Under the pieces are notes generated by a model, which was given only the letters and a program-made list of their open reading frames with translations, was not told where the DNA came from and did not search any database. A stretch of 64,000 nt of DNA from CAVRZJ01 sp964594125. Lineage in GTDB: Bacteria; Acidobacteriota; Thermoanaerobaculia; Thermoanaerobaculales; Thermoanaerobaculaceae. Positions 1 to 7,343 of the stretch are shown in pieces (within the stretch, counting starts at the first letter, position 1; each line of letters opens with the position of its first letter). Location of the stretch: contig CAZQLL010000009.1 in NCBI GenBank assembly GCA_964594125.1, positions 62,001 through 126,000 on the forward strand, in the 5' to 3' direction. The position numbers were made by a program, and so were the translations under genes.

Positions 1-531
1 TGCCGCCGCGGTTGCACGCCGTGCTGCGTCGGCGTCTTCGATATCACAGCCCTCGACGCCCGCCGGCTGCGGCGCGGGCTCGCGGCGCTGTCCGATTCGC
101 GCCCGCGCGCGGCTGCGCGCGTCGCCGCCCGTGCGGCTGTCCTGTGGGCGGCGCAGCGCGCCGGGTTCCCGGGAGACGCCGATACCGGCGTGCTCGGCGG
201 CGACGACGCGGCGCGGGAGCGCTACTTCGCCGCGCACGCCGACGCGCCCTGTCCGGCCCTGGATCCGCACACCGGCGCCTGCGACCTCTACCTGTTCCGC
301 CCGCTCTCGTGCCGCTCGTACGGGGTGCCGCTGCGCTGCGGCGCGGAGGTGCTGCCGCCGTGCCCGCTCAACTTCACGACAGCCACGCCATGCGATGTGG
401 CAGGCGCGACCGCCGAGCCCGACCCCGGGGACCGCGAGGGCGAGCTGCTCGCCGAAGCGCTCTCGCGCGACCCGACCTCCGGCGACACGACCGTCGCGGC
501 GGCGCTGGCGATCGCGCGCCCGCGGCCGTGA
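1..531 (+). CDS. YkgJ-family Cys-cluster protein (5' partial)
   Basis: The frame is open from base 1, so the true start is outside the window; about 176 C-terminal residues are visible. Cysteines are grouped as in the YkgJ/UPF0153 family: C-x3-C-x2-CC at the very beginning, then single Cys in CPAL, GACDLY and RPLSCRSYG, and further Cys before a CPLN stretch. These are presumed iron or zinc ligands. No reaction is established for the family, and whether this member binds metal is inference. The last 30 residues are low-complexity. The gene ends 157 bases before the next gene, with a tandem duplication between them. Family assignment is fairly safe; function is not known. Confidence 0.75.
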   Translation, partial: CRRGCTPCCVGVFDITALDARRLRRGLAALSDSRPRAAARVAARAAVLWAAQRAGFPGDADTGVLGGDDAARERYFAAHADAPCPALDPHTGACDLYLFRPLSCRSYGVPLRCGAEVLPPCPLNFTTATPCDVAGATAEPDPGDREGELLAEALSRDPTSGDTTVAAALAIARPRP

Positions 532-539
532 ACGGCGGC

Positions 540-607
540 GCGCACGCGGCGGGGCTGCGGCGCCGCGCGTGACGCGCACGCGGCGGGGCTGCGGCGCCGC
601 GCGTGAC
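540..607. repeat. 34-bp perfect tandem duplication
   Basis: Two identical 34-base units (540-573 and 574-607) follow the stop codon of the YkgJ gene directly. Each contains a GCGGCGCCGC core that can fold on itself. A third, degenerate start of the unit follows at 608. It may be a duplicated hairpin serving as a weak terminator; no T-tract follows. Confidence 0.8.
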
Positions 608-630
608 GCGCGCGCGGCGCCAGTGATACG

Positions 631-659
631 TGGACTTTGTTGCAGGATTGCGGTAGCAT
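631..659 (+). promoter_or_regulatory. Candidate promoter/operator, motif shared with 42721
   Basis: TGGACT at 631-636 and TAGCAT at 654-659 are 17 bp apart and sit 30 bases before the ATG at 689. The first 14 bases (TGGACTTTGTTGCA) recur with one change at 42721-42734 before the ALDH7 gene, and similarity continues into a GCGG..TGCAT/AGCAT part. The element may be an operator as well as a promoter. Confidence 0.35.
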
Positions 660-688
660 GCCGCCAGAGGCTGCTAAAGGAGGAGCTC

Positions 689-1255
689 ATGATCCCGCTC
701 GTCGCGCTGTGGCTTCCCATCGTGCTGGCCGCCGTCGCCGTCTTCCTCGCCAGCTCCATCGTCCACATGGTGCTGCCGTACCACAAGAGCGACTGGGGCA
801 GGCTGCCGCAGGAGGACGACGTCCTCGCCGCGATGCGCGCTGCCGGCGTCCGGCCGGGCGCGTACATGTTCCCGTTCCTGTGCGACATGAAGGAGATGGG
901 AACGCCGGAGGCAAGGGCGAAGTACGAGAAGGGGCCGGTCGGCACGCTCACCGTCATGCCCAACGGCATGCCGGCGATGCCGCTGTACCTCGCCAAGTGG
1001 TTCGTCTACTTGCTGGTGGTGAGCCTCTTCGCGGCGTACATCGCCAGCCGGACGCTCGCGCCCGGGACGCCCTACCTGCAGGTCTTCCGCGTGGTCGGCT
1101 GCGTGTCTTTCCTCGCATACGCGGGCGCCCACGGGGCCGACCCGATCTGGCGCGGCGCGTCGTGGCCGGTCACCTTCAAGAACCTCTTCGACGGCCTGCT
1201 CTACGGCCTCGTGACCGGCGGCGTGTTCGGCTGGCTGTGGCCGGCCGGAGCATGA
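689..1255 (+). CDS. Unknown four-helix membrane protein
   Basis: I do not recognise this 188-residue protein. Hydrophobic segments at about 3-28, 104-121, 132-148 and 167-185 predict four transmembrane helices. Between the first two is a soluble stretch of about 75 residues carrying an acidic QEDD motif and the segment FPFLCDMKEMG. The repeated Met/Pro/Gly run near residues 88-98 (VMPNGMPAMPLY) looks like a conserved signature. The start is well set: AAAGGAGG lies 5 nt before ATG, one of the best Shine-Dalgarno sites in the window. It is monocistronic, faces hemB tail to tail, and has a candidate promoter shared with the ALDH7 gene. An inner-membrane location is inferred; no function is claimed. 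Confidence 0.7.
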   Translation: MIPLVALWLPIVLAAVAVFLASSIVHMVLPYHKSDWGRLPQEDDVLAAMRAAGVRPGAYMFPFLCDMKEMGTPEARAKYEKGPVGTLTVMPNGMPAMPLYLAKWFVYLLVVSLFAAYIASRTLAPGTPYLQVFRVVGCVSFLAYAGAHGADPIWRGASWPVTFKNLFDGLLYGLVTGGVFGWLWPAGA

Positions 1256-1281
1256 GCGTGAGCATGGGTGCGGGCAGGAAG

Positions 1282-1401
1282 GGGTGCTGAAGCACCAGCG
1301 GGCGAGCCGGGCCTGGGCTCCCGGCTGCTCGGATCGCGCGGCTCCATCCCCGGCCGGCCGGGGGATCCCAGCGGCCCCTCCCGCCGGCAGGCTCGCCCGC
1401 T
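1282..1401. terminator. Structured convergent intergenic region
   Basis: The gap between the convergent membrane-protein gene and hemB holds nested inverted repeats. There is a hairpin GGTGCT/AGCACC at 1282-1295, a near-palindrome ATCCCCGGCC/GGCCGGGGGAT around 1346-1366, and an enclosing perfect 12-bp pair at 1297-1308 and 1390-1401. No T-tract is present. A bidirectional, possibly Rho-assisted terminator is the simplest reading. Confidence 0.45.
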
Positions 1402-1440
1402 TGCCGGCCGAGCAGTTTCCTGCTCACCCCCGCCTCACCC

Positions 1441-2436
1441 TCACCCGCGCTGCAGCCACCCTTCCGCGAGCGCCTGGCGCGCGTGGTAGGTGATGATGAT
1501 GTCGGCGCCCGCGCGGCGGAAGGCGTGCAGGTTCTCCATCGTCACCGCGCGTTCGTCGATCCAGCCCCGCTGCGCCGCCGCCTTGACCATCGAGTACTCG
1601 CCGGAGACGTTGTAGACGGCTACCGGCTGGGAGAAGCGCTCCTTGAGCTCGCGCACCACATCGAGATAGGCGAGCGCCGGCTTGACCATCAGGATGTCGG
1701 CCCCCTCCTCGACGTCGAGCTCGGCCTCGAGCACCGCTTCGCGGCGGTTGCGGGCGTCCATCTGGTAGGAGCGGCGGTCGCCGAACTGCGGCGCCGAGTG
1801 GGCGGCCTCGCGGAACGGCCCGTAGTAGGCCGAGGCGTACTTCACCGAGTAGGTCATGATCGGCGTGTTGACGAACCCTGCGCCGTCGAGCATCTCCCGG
1901 ATCGCCAGCACGCGCCCGTCCATCATGTCGGAGGGCGCCACCACATCGGCCCCTGCCGCGGCGTGCGCCAGCGCCATGCGCGCGAGGTGCTCGAGCGAGG
2001 GGTCGTTGGCCACCCGGCCGTGCTCGATGACGCCGCAGTGGCCGTGGTCGGTGTAGGCGCACAGGCAGACGTCGGTCATCACCACGAGGTCGCCGCCGAA
2101 GCGCTTCTTGAGCGCGGCGACGGCCTGCGGCACCAGCGCGTCGGCGGCATAGGCGCCGCGCCCGTCTGGGTGCTTCGGCTCGTCGTCCGGAGGCACCCCG
2201 AACAGCAGCACCGAGCGGATCCCCAGCGTGAGGTCCGCCTCGACGGTGCGCAGCAGCACCTCGCGCCCCTCGCGGCGGATGCCGGGCATCGCGGCGATCT
2301 CCTCCACGGCGTCCGGCGGGCGCAGCACGAAGTGCGGCATGACGAGCTGCCGCGCGTCGATGCGGGCCTCCGCGACGAGGTCGCGCAGCAGAGGGTGGAA
2401 GCGGAGACGGCGGGGTCTCACGAGCAGGTCCGGCAT
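1441..2436 (-). CDS. hemB: Delta-aminolevulinic acid dehydratase (porphobilinogen synthase)
   Basis: HemB condenses two 5-aminolevulinate molecules to porphobilinogen in cytosolic tetrapyrrole synthesis. The 331-residue protein has the usual length. The zinc-type Cys cluster DVCLCAYTDHGHC supplies Cys124, Cys126 and Cys134. The two Schiff-base lysines are Lys199 (YSVKYAS) and Lys252 (LMVKPALAY). The cysteines indicate the Zn-dependent rather than the Mg-only class. The ATG overlaps the end of hemD by 19 bases, so the two are cotranscribed and probably coupled. Other haem genes (hemA, hemC, hemL) are not in the window. The assignment is secure. Confidence 0.97.
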   Translation of the reverse strand: MPDLLVRPRRLRFHPLLRDLVAEARIDARQLVMPHFVLRPPDAVEEIAAMPGIRREGREVLLRTVEADLTLGIRSVLLFGVPPDDEPKHPDGRGAYAADALVPQAVAALKKRFGGDLVVMTDVCLCAYTDHGHCGVIEHGRVANDPSLEHLARMALAHAAAGADVVAPSDMMDGRVLAIREMLDGAGFVNTPIMTYSVKYASAYYGPFREAAHSAPQFGDRRSYQMDARNRREAVLEAELDVEEGADILMVKPALAYLDVVRELKERFSQPVAVYNVSGEYSMVKAAAQRGWIDERAVTMENLHAFRRAGADIIITYHARQALAEGWLQRG

Positions 2437-3194
2437 AGCTCCTCCACGACGGCGTCCGGGGACGGCCGCCGCAATGCGGTCACGGCAAGGCCGAGAGAGC
2501 GCGCATGCGCCGCGGTGGTCTCTCCCATGGCCAGGTGGCGGGCGCCGGCGAGACCCGGGCCGGCGGCCGCGAGGTACGCCTCGGCGGCGCGCGGGCTGGT
2601 CAGGAGCACAGCGGCCGGCGGCCGCCCTGGAAGCGGCGGCAGCGCTGCCGGCGGGGCCGGTTCCATCGCATAGACGACGAGCTCCACCACCTCGACGCCG
2701 GCGGCGGCGAGCGCCGTCGCCAGATCGGGTCGGTGCTCGCGGCCGCAGGCATGCAGGACGGCGGCGCCCGCGCCGACCCGCGCGGCAACGGCGCCGGCGA
2801 GGGCTGCACCGCCGACGTGGCCGACCCCCGCCAGCGCGAAACCGGCGGCCGCGGCGGCGCGGCCGGTGGCGCCGCCGACCGCGTACGCCGGCAACGCCGC
2901 CACGGCGGCGTCCGCCCGGCGGGCAGCGGCCGCCGCTCGCAGCGCCGCCGGCGCCCGCGGGCTCGTGAACGCCACCGCGCGCAGCCGGGGCAGCGCCGCC
3001 TCGACGGCGGGCCAGTCGGCGCCGTCGGCGACCGGCACCCAGCGCAGCACCGGCCAGCCGCGCACCGCCAGGCCGGCGGCGGCGAGCGCCTCGCGGTACT
3101 CGCCGAGCTCGTCGTCTGCGCGCGTCACCAGCAGCCAGCGCGTGCCTGCGGCGGTGCCGGCTTCGCATTCGGCGGTCGGGTCGGCGGTTCCCAT
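2418..3194 (-). CDS. hemD: Uroporphyrinogen-III synthase
   Basis: HemD closes and inverts ring D of hydroxymethylbilane to give uroporphyrinogen III. This family is poorly conserved; the call rests on the two-lobed pattern (RWLLVTRADDELGEYREAL at the start, VVVYAMEP linker, LLTSPRAAEAYL late) and on overlap with hemB. The start matters: a TTG at 3230 would extend the protein, but that TTG is the first three bases of a -35 box (TTGACC, 3230-3225). It is followed after 17 bp by GACAAT (3207-3202), leaving ATG 3194 only 7 nt downstream. From this ATG the protein has 258 residues, normal for HemD. The mRNA is probably leaderless. Ala/Arg-rich composition reflects GC content. Confidence 0.88.
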   Translation of the reverse strand: MGTADPTAECEAGTAAGTRWLLVTRADDELGEYREALAAAGLAVRGWPVLRWVPVADGADWPAVEAALPRLRAVAFTSPRAPAALRAAAAARRADAAVAALPAYAVGGATGRAAAAAGFALAGVGHVGGAALAGAVAARVGAGAAVLHACGREHRPDLATALAAAGVEVVELVVYAMEPAPPAALPPLPGRPPAAVLLTSPRAAEAYLAAAGPGLAGARHLAMGETTAAHARSLGLAVTALRRPSPDAVVEELCRTCS

Positions 3195-3201
3195 CGCCGG
3201 C

Positions 3202-3230
3202 ATTGTCGGCGGCGCCGGCGGCGCGGTCAA
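3202..3230 (-). promoter_or_regulatory. hemD promoter (leaderless type)
   Basis: TTGACC (3230-3225), 17-bp spacer, GACAAT (3207-3202), then 7 nt to the ATG at 3194, read on the minus strand. The expected transcription start falls at or next to the start codon. Confidence 0.65.
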
Positions 3231-3267
3231 GAACGCTCGCGCCGCGGCGGCGCACTATGATTTGCGC

Positions 3268-4449
3268 GTGACGCCCGAGTCCGCCTTCCGCTGCTGGCGC
3301 TGCGCGGCGACGTGCACGCGCGGCCTCGAGGGCGTCCTGGCGGCCGAGCTCGCCGGTCTCGGCATCGCCGGCGGCCAGCCGGGCCGCGGCGTGGTGCGAT
3401 TCGCGGGCGGTCCCCGCGAGGTGGCCGCAGCGAACCTCTGGCTGCGGTCGGCGATGCGGGTGCTGGTCGAGGGAGCGGCTGGAGCGGCCGGCTCGCGGCA
3501 GGAGCTGTACGGGCTCGCCGCCTCCGTCGCGTGGGAGGAGTGGGTCGAGCGCGGGCAGACGATCGCGGTGGCCGCAGCAGGTCAGGGGGCGGCGTTCGCG
3601 AGCACCGCCTTCGCGACGCTCGTGGTGAAGGACGCCGTCGTCGACCGCCTGCGCGCCCGTCTGGGGTGGCGGCCCGACGTCGACAAGTCGAACCCGGACG
3701 TCCGCATCTGGGTGCACCTGGCGGGCCGCGAGGCCGCCGTCGGGCTCGACAGCACCGGCGAGCCGCTCTCGCATCGCGGGTACCGTCCGCGCGGAGGTCC
3801 GGCGCCGCTTGCCGAGAGCCTCGCCGCCGGCGCGCTGCTGCTCGCCGGGTACGACGGATCGCAGCCGTTCCTCGATCCGATGTGCGGCACCGGGACGATC
3901 GCCATCGAGGCCGCGCTGATCGCCTCCCGCCGCGCCCCGGGCCTCGGCCGCCGGTTCGCCTGCGAGCGCTGGCGGCGCGCTGGCGCCGTGCCGCTCGCGG
4001 CCGAGCGCGCTCACGCGCAGGACGCGCGGCGGCGCCCGCCGGCGGCGGTGCGCGCCGGTGATTGCGATCCGCGCGCCTGCGCGGCGGCGCGCGCCAACGC
4101 CGCCGCGGCCGGTGTCGGCGACCTCGTCGAGGTGCTCCGCGCGGACGCGACCCGGCTGGCGCCGGTCTCCCCGGGCACGCTGGTCGTGACGAACCCCCCG
4201 TACGGGGTGCGGATCGGCGCGGGCGCCGACCTGCACGCTCTCTACCGGGGACTCGGCGAGTCGCTGCGCGAGGCGGCGGCCGGATGCACGGCGTGGCTGC
4301 TGGCGGGCGATCCGGAGCTGCTCAAGGCCGTACCGATGCGGCCCGGCCGGCGCATCGTGCTGTTCAACGGCGCGATCGAGTGTCGTCTGGTGCGCTACGA
4401 TATCCGGTCGGCCGGGCCGCCGAGCGGCGGCGCGGCCATACCGTCATGA
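3268..4449 (+). CDS. THUMP-domain class I SAM-dependent RNA methyltransferase
   Basis: The protein (393 residues) resembles the RlmL/YpsC-type rRNA or tRNA guanine-N2 methyltransferases. An N-terminal ferredoxin-like/THUMP part covers about residues 8-165, with the typical KSNPDVRIWVHL segment ending THUMP. The methylase follows: SAM-binding DPMCGTGT at 203-210 and catalytic NPPYG at 309-313. The exact target base cannot be read from sequence; RlmL-like 23S rRNA modification is the likeliest. GTG 3268 was chosen because TATGAT (3256-3261) ends 6 nt before it and no upstream in-frame start gives family similarity. The stop overlaps the next ATG (ATGA). Divergent from hemD with 73 bp between start codons. 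Confidence 0.88.
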   Translation: MTPESAFRCWRCAATCTRGLEGVLAAELAGLGIAGGQPGRGVVRFAGGPREVAAANLWLRSAMRVLVEGAAGAAGSRQELYGLAASVAWEEWVERGQTIAVAAAGQGAAFASTAFATLVVKDAVVDRLRARLGWRPDVDKSNPDVRIWVHLAGREAAVGLDSTGEPLSHRGYRPRGGPAPLAESLAAGALLLAGYDGSQPFLDPMCGTGTIAIEAALIASRRAPGLGRRFACERWRRAGAVPLAAERAHAQDARRRPPAAVRAGDCDPRACAAARANAAAAGVGDLVEVLRADATRLAPVSPGTLVVTNPPYGVRIGAGADLHALYRGLGESLREAAAGCTAWLLAGDPELLKAVPMRPGRRIVLFNGAIECRLVRYDIRSAGPPSGGAAIPS

Positions 4450-5192
4450 GCCTCGACGTCGCCGCGCTCATCCCTGCGCTCAACTGCTCCGGCCGCATCG
4501 GGCCGGTCGTGGAGGACGTGCGCCGACATGTCGGAGACGTGCTGGTGGTCGATGACGGCTCGACGGACGGCACCGCCGAGGAGGCGCGGCGCGCCGGCGC
4601 CCGGGTGCTGTCGCACGCCGGGAACCGCGGCAAGGCCGCGGCGCTGCGCACGGGCCTCGCGGTGCTGCTCGGCGAGCCGCACACCCACGTGCTGATGCTC
4701 GACGGCGACGGGCAGCACGATCCGGCGGACATCCCCGCGATCCTCGCCGCCGCCGGAGACGCGGACCTGGTCCTCGGGAACCGCTTCTGGAACCCGGATG
4801 CGATCCCTGGAAAGCGGCGATGGACCAACTTCATCGGAACGCGGGCGCTGGCGCTGATGACGGGGTTCCCGGTCGAGGACTCGCAGTGCGGGTACCGCCT
4901 GGTCGCGGCCGGGCTGCTGCGCCAGATGGCGCTGGTCGCCGACCGTTACGCCATCGACACCGAGATCCTCGTGCGGGCCGGAAAGCTGCGCGCGCGCTTC
5001 GCCCACGTGCCGGTGCAGGTGATCTACGACGGCGCCCGCTCGCACTACCGGCCGCTCGCCGACACGGTGCGTATCGTGCTCTCCTCGGTGCGCTTCAAGA
5101 TCGACGAGGAAGACCGCCGGCGCGACCCGGGGCCGCAGGCGTGGCGCGCCGAGCACGGGCCTGCGGCGGGCCCCTGCGGGTGGCCGTCGTGA
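4446..5192 (+). CDS. Family 2 glycosyltransferase (dolichyl/undecaprenyl-phosphate mannose synthase-like)
   Basis: A 248-residue GT-A fold enzyme of the DPM1/polyprenyl-phosphate glycosyltransferase type. It has DDGSTDGT at 36-43, the N-R-G-K nucleotide loop near 60-63, and the metal-binding DGDGQHDP at 86-93, followed by LGNRF and a DSQCGYRL acceptor-side motif. No C-terminal membrane helices are present, so it is a soluble or peripheral single-domain form. It overlaps the methyltransferase and the reductase by 4 nt on each side. The sugar and acceptor are not evident; transfer to a lipid phosphate for envelope glycan synthesis is inferred. The C-terminal 30 residues are low complexity. Confidence 0.87.
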   Translation: MSLDVAALIPALNCSGRIGPVVEDVRRHVGDVLVVDDGSTDGTAEEARRAGARVLSHAGNRGKAAALRTGLAVLLGEPHTHVLMLDGDGQHDPADIPAILAAAGDADLVLGNRFWNPDAIPGKRRWTNFIGTRALALMTGFPVEDSQCGYRLVAAGLLRQMALVADRYAIDTEILVRAGKLRARFAHVPVQVIYDGARSHYRPLADTVRIVLSSVRFKIDEEDRRRDPGPQAWRAEHGPAAGPCGWPS

Positions 5193-5938
5193 CCGCCGGG
5201 GGCGCGCAGCATGCGCCGGTCGCCGTCGTCTCCGGCGGCTCGCGCGGTATCGGACGCGCGGTCGTGGAGGCGCTCGCCGCCCGCGGGTACCGGGTTCACT
5301 TCCTCTACCGGGCGCGCGACGACGCCGCGGCGCAGGTCGTCGCCGCGGTCCGGAGCGCCGGCGGCGAGGCGATCGCGCACCGCTGCGACGTCACGGACCG
5401 CGCCGGCGTGGCCGCGCTGAGCGAAGCGCTCGCAGGCGAGCCGGTGCGCGCGCTGGTCAACGGCGCCGCCGTGCTGCGCGACGGGCACTTCCTGCTGATG
5501 GACGACAGCAGGTGGGACCTGGTGATCGACACCGCGCTCGGCGGGGCGTACCGCCTCACCCGTGCGCTCGTCCGCCCGATGCTGGCCGCGGGGGAGGGGA
5601 GGGTCGTCAACCTCGCGTCGCTGTCCGGGCTGCTCGGGCGCGCCGGCCAGGCCAACTACTCGGCGGCCAAGGGTGCGATCGTGGCGTTCACCAAGGCGCT
5701 GGCGCGCGAGCTCGGGCGCTGGGGCGTCACCGTCAACACCGTGGTCCCCGGCTGGATCGACACCGAGCTGGTGGCGGCGATGCCGGAGGCGCGGCGGCGG
5801 GCGGCGCTCGCCGAGGTGCCACTCGCCCGCTTCGGCCGGCCGGAGGAGGTGGCCGCGGCGGTCGCCTACCTGCTCTCGCCGGCTGCCGCCTACGTGACCG
5901 GCGCAACGGTCAGGGTCGACGGCGGCCTCGGCGCCTGA
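5189..5938 (+). CDS. SDR-family 3-oxoacyl-ACP reductase-like enzyme (FabG-like)
   Basis: A 249-residue classical short-chain dehydrogenase. The NAD(P) glycine motif GGSRGIG lies near residues 16-22, the NAG-equivalent is NGAAV, and the catalytic Ser and Tyr-x3-Lys lie in LASLSG and YSAAK. The C-terminal VTGATVRVDGG is typical of FabG. Many paralogues share this pattern, so the substrate (3-oxoacyl-ACP or another ketone) is uncertain. GTG 5189 is preferred since it overlaps the GT2 stop as GTGA; an upstream GTG at 5180 is possible. It ends a three-gene operon with the RNA methyltransferase and glycosyltransferase. Confidence 0.85.
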   Translation: MTAGGAQHAPVAVVSGGSRGIGRAVVEALAARGYRVHFLYRARDDAAAQVVAAVRSAGGEAIAHRCDVTDRAGVAALSEALAGEPVRALVNGAAVLRDGHFLLMDDSRWDLVIDTALGGAYRLTRALVRPMLAAGEGRVVNLASLSGLLGRAGQANYSAAKGAIVAFTKALARELGRWGVTVNTVVPGWIDTELVAAMPEARRRAALAEVPLARFGRPEEVAAAVAYLLSPAAAYVTGATVRVDGGLGA

Positions 5939-5977
5939 CACCGGGGTCTAGTATCCTCTCGCCGCGTGGAGGCGCGA

Positions 5978-7333
5978 ATGGGCGGCATCTTCAAGGCATA
6001 CGACGTGCGCGGCGTCTATCCGGCGGAGCTCGACGAGCGGACCGCCTACGCCATCGGCTTTCACTTCCGCGGCATCCTCGAGCCGGAGGACATCGCCCGC
6101 GGCGAGCGCGTGGTGGTGTCGCACGACATGCGCGCCTCGTCGCTGCCGCTGTCCGCGGCGCTCTCCGACGGCTTGCGCACCGCGGGGCTCGGCGTCGTCC
6201 ACATCGGCCTCGCCACCACACCGATGAACTACTTCGCCACCGGCTCGCTGCGCACCGCGGGCGGCATCCAGGTGACGGCGAGTCACAATCCGGCGCGCTA
6301 CAACGGGTGCAAGTTCAGCCGGCGCGACGCGATTCCGGTTTCCAGCGAGACCGGCATCGGCGAGCTCGAGCGGCTGGTGACGAGCGTCCCGGCGCCCGAC
6401 CCGGCGCCGGCCGCGCCGATCGAGCGGCGCGACATCACCGCCGCCTACGCCGAGCACGTGCTCTCCTTCCTGCAGGGGCGCGAGCCGCGGCTGCGCGTCG
6501 CCGTGGACGTCGCCAACGGGATGGCGACGCTCTACCGCGATCTTTTCGATCGTCTCGGGATCGAGCTCGTGCCGCTGTTCTTCGGGCTCGACGGCAGCTT
6601 CCCCAACCACGAAGCGAACCCGCTGAAGACGGAGAACCTGCGCGACGTGCAGCGGGCCGTGCGGGAGCATGGGTGCGCCCTCGGCGTAGCGTTCGACGGC
6701 GACGCGGACCGCGCGATCTTCATCGACGACGAGGCGGCGATCGTTGGCGCCGACCTCGTGACCGCGCTGCTCGCCGGGCCGATCCTCGAGCGCTACCCCG
6801 GCACGCCCATCGTCTACGACGTGCGGTCGTCGCGTGCCACCGCCGAGGCGATCAGGGCGGCCGGCGGCGTGCCGATGCGCGAGCGCGTGGGCCACTCGTT
6901 CATGAAGGCGACGATGCGCCGCGTCGGGAGCCCGTTCGGCGGCGAGCTCGCGGGGCACTTCTACTACCGCGCCAACTTCTTCGCCGACTCCGCCGTGATC
7001 ACCATGATCGAGGTGCTCAACCTGCTGCGGCGCTCCGGGAAGCGGCTGTCCGAGCTGCTGGCGCCGCTGCGGACCTACGCCTCGACCGGGGAGATCAACT
7101 TCCACGTGGAGGACAAGGCAGGGATGATCCGGCGGCTCGCCGAGACGTTCTCCGACGGCGCGATCGACTTCCTCGACGGGATCACGGTGGAGTACCCGCG
7201 GTGGTGGTTCAACGTCCGGCCATCCAACACGGAGCCGCTGCTGCGCCTGGTCCTCGAGGCCGACGCCGCCGCCACCCTGGCCGAGGCGAAGGTGAGACTG
7301 CTGGCTATCCTCGGCGAGCCTGAGAGCGTGTGA
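5978..7333 (+). CDS. Phosphomannomutase/phosphoglucomutase (AlgC/ManB type)
   Basis: Interconverts hexose 6- and 1-phosphates, feeding GDP-mannose and UDP-glucose synthesis. All four alpha-phosphohexomutase motifs are visible: catalytic serine Ser102 in TASHNPARYNG, Mg loop DGDADR at 240-245, sugar loop GELAGHFYYR, and phosphate loop RPSNTEP close to the C-terminus. Length 451 is normal. The GTG at 5966 is an alternative start, but GGAGG lies 5 nt before ATG 5978, the same spacing as in other strong sites here, so ATG is preferred. A TAGTAT -10-like box lies at 5949-5954. It stands apart from the preceding operon by 39 bases and converges on the HD-GYP gene with an 10-base gap. Confidence 0.95.
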   Translation: MGGIFKAYDVRGVYPAELDERTAYAIGFHFRGILEPEDIARGERVVVSHDMRASSLPLSAALSDGLRTAGLGVVHIGLATTPMNYFATGSLRTAGGIQVTASHNPARYNGCKFSRRDAIPVSSETGIGELERLVTSVPAPDPAPAAPIERRDITAAYAEHVLSFLQGREPRLRVAVDVANGMATLYRDLFDRLGIELVPLFFGLDGSFPNHEANPLKTENLRDVQRAVREHGCALGVAFDGDADRAIFIDDEAAIVGADLVTALLAGPILERYPGTPIVYDVRSSRATAEAIRAAGGVPMRERVGHSFMKATMRRVGSPFGGELAGHFYYRANFFADSAVITMIEVLNLLRRSGKRLSELLAPLRTYASTGEINFHVEDKAGMIRRLAETFSDGAIDFLDGITVEYPRWWFNVRPSNTEPLLRLVLEADAAATLAEAKVRLLAILGEPESV

Positions 7334-7343
7334 AGGGGCCTCG

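Noticed and set aside
631..644. Sigma-54 (-24/-12) promoter at TGGACTTTGTTGCA
   Set aside because: The GG and GC dinucleotides are separated by 8 bp; sigma-54 sites need 10 bp, and the spacing is strict.
3195..3230. TTG 3230 as hemD start
   Set aside because: It is the -35 box TTGACC; ATG 3194 lies 7 nt after the -10 box and gives the usual HemD length.
1441..4236. A 931-residue minus-strand frame containing HemB
   Set aside because: Only the last 331 residues match HemB; the upstream part is Arg/Ala/Gly-rich shadow coding across hemD and the methyltransferase gene on the other strand.
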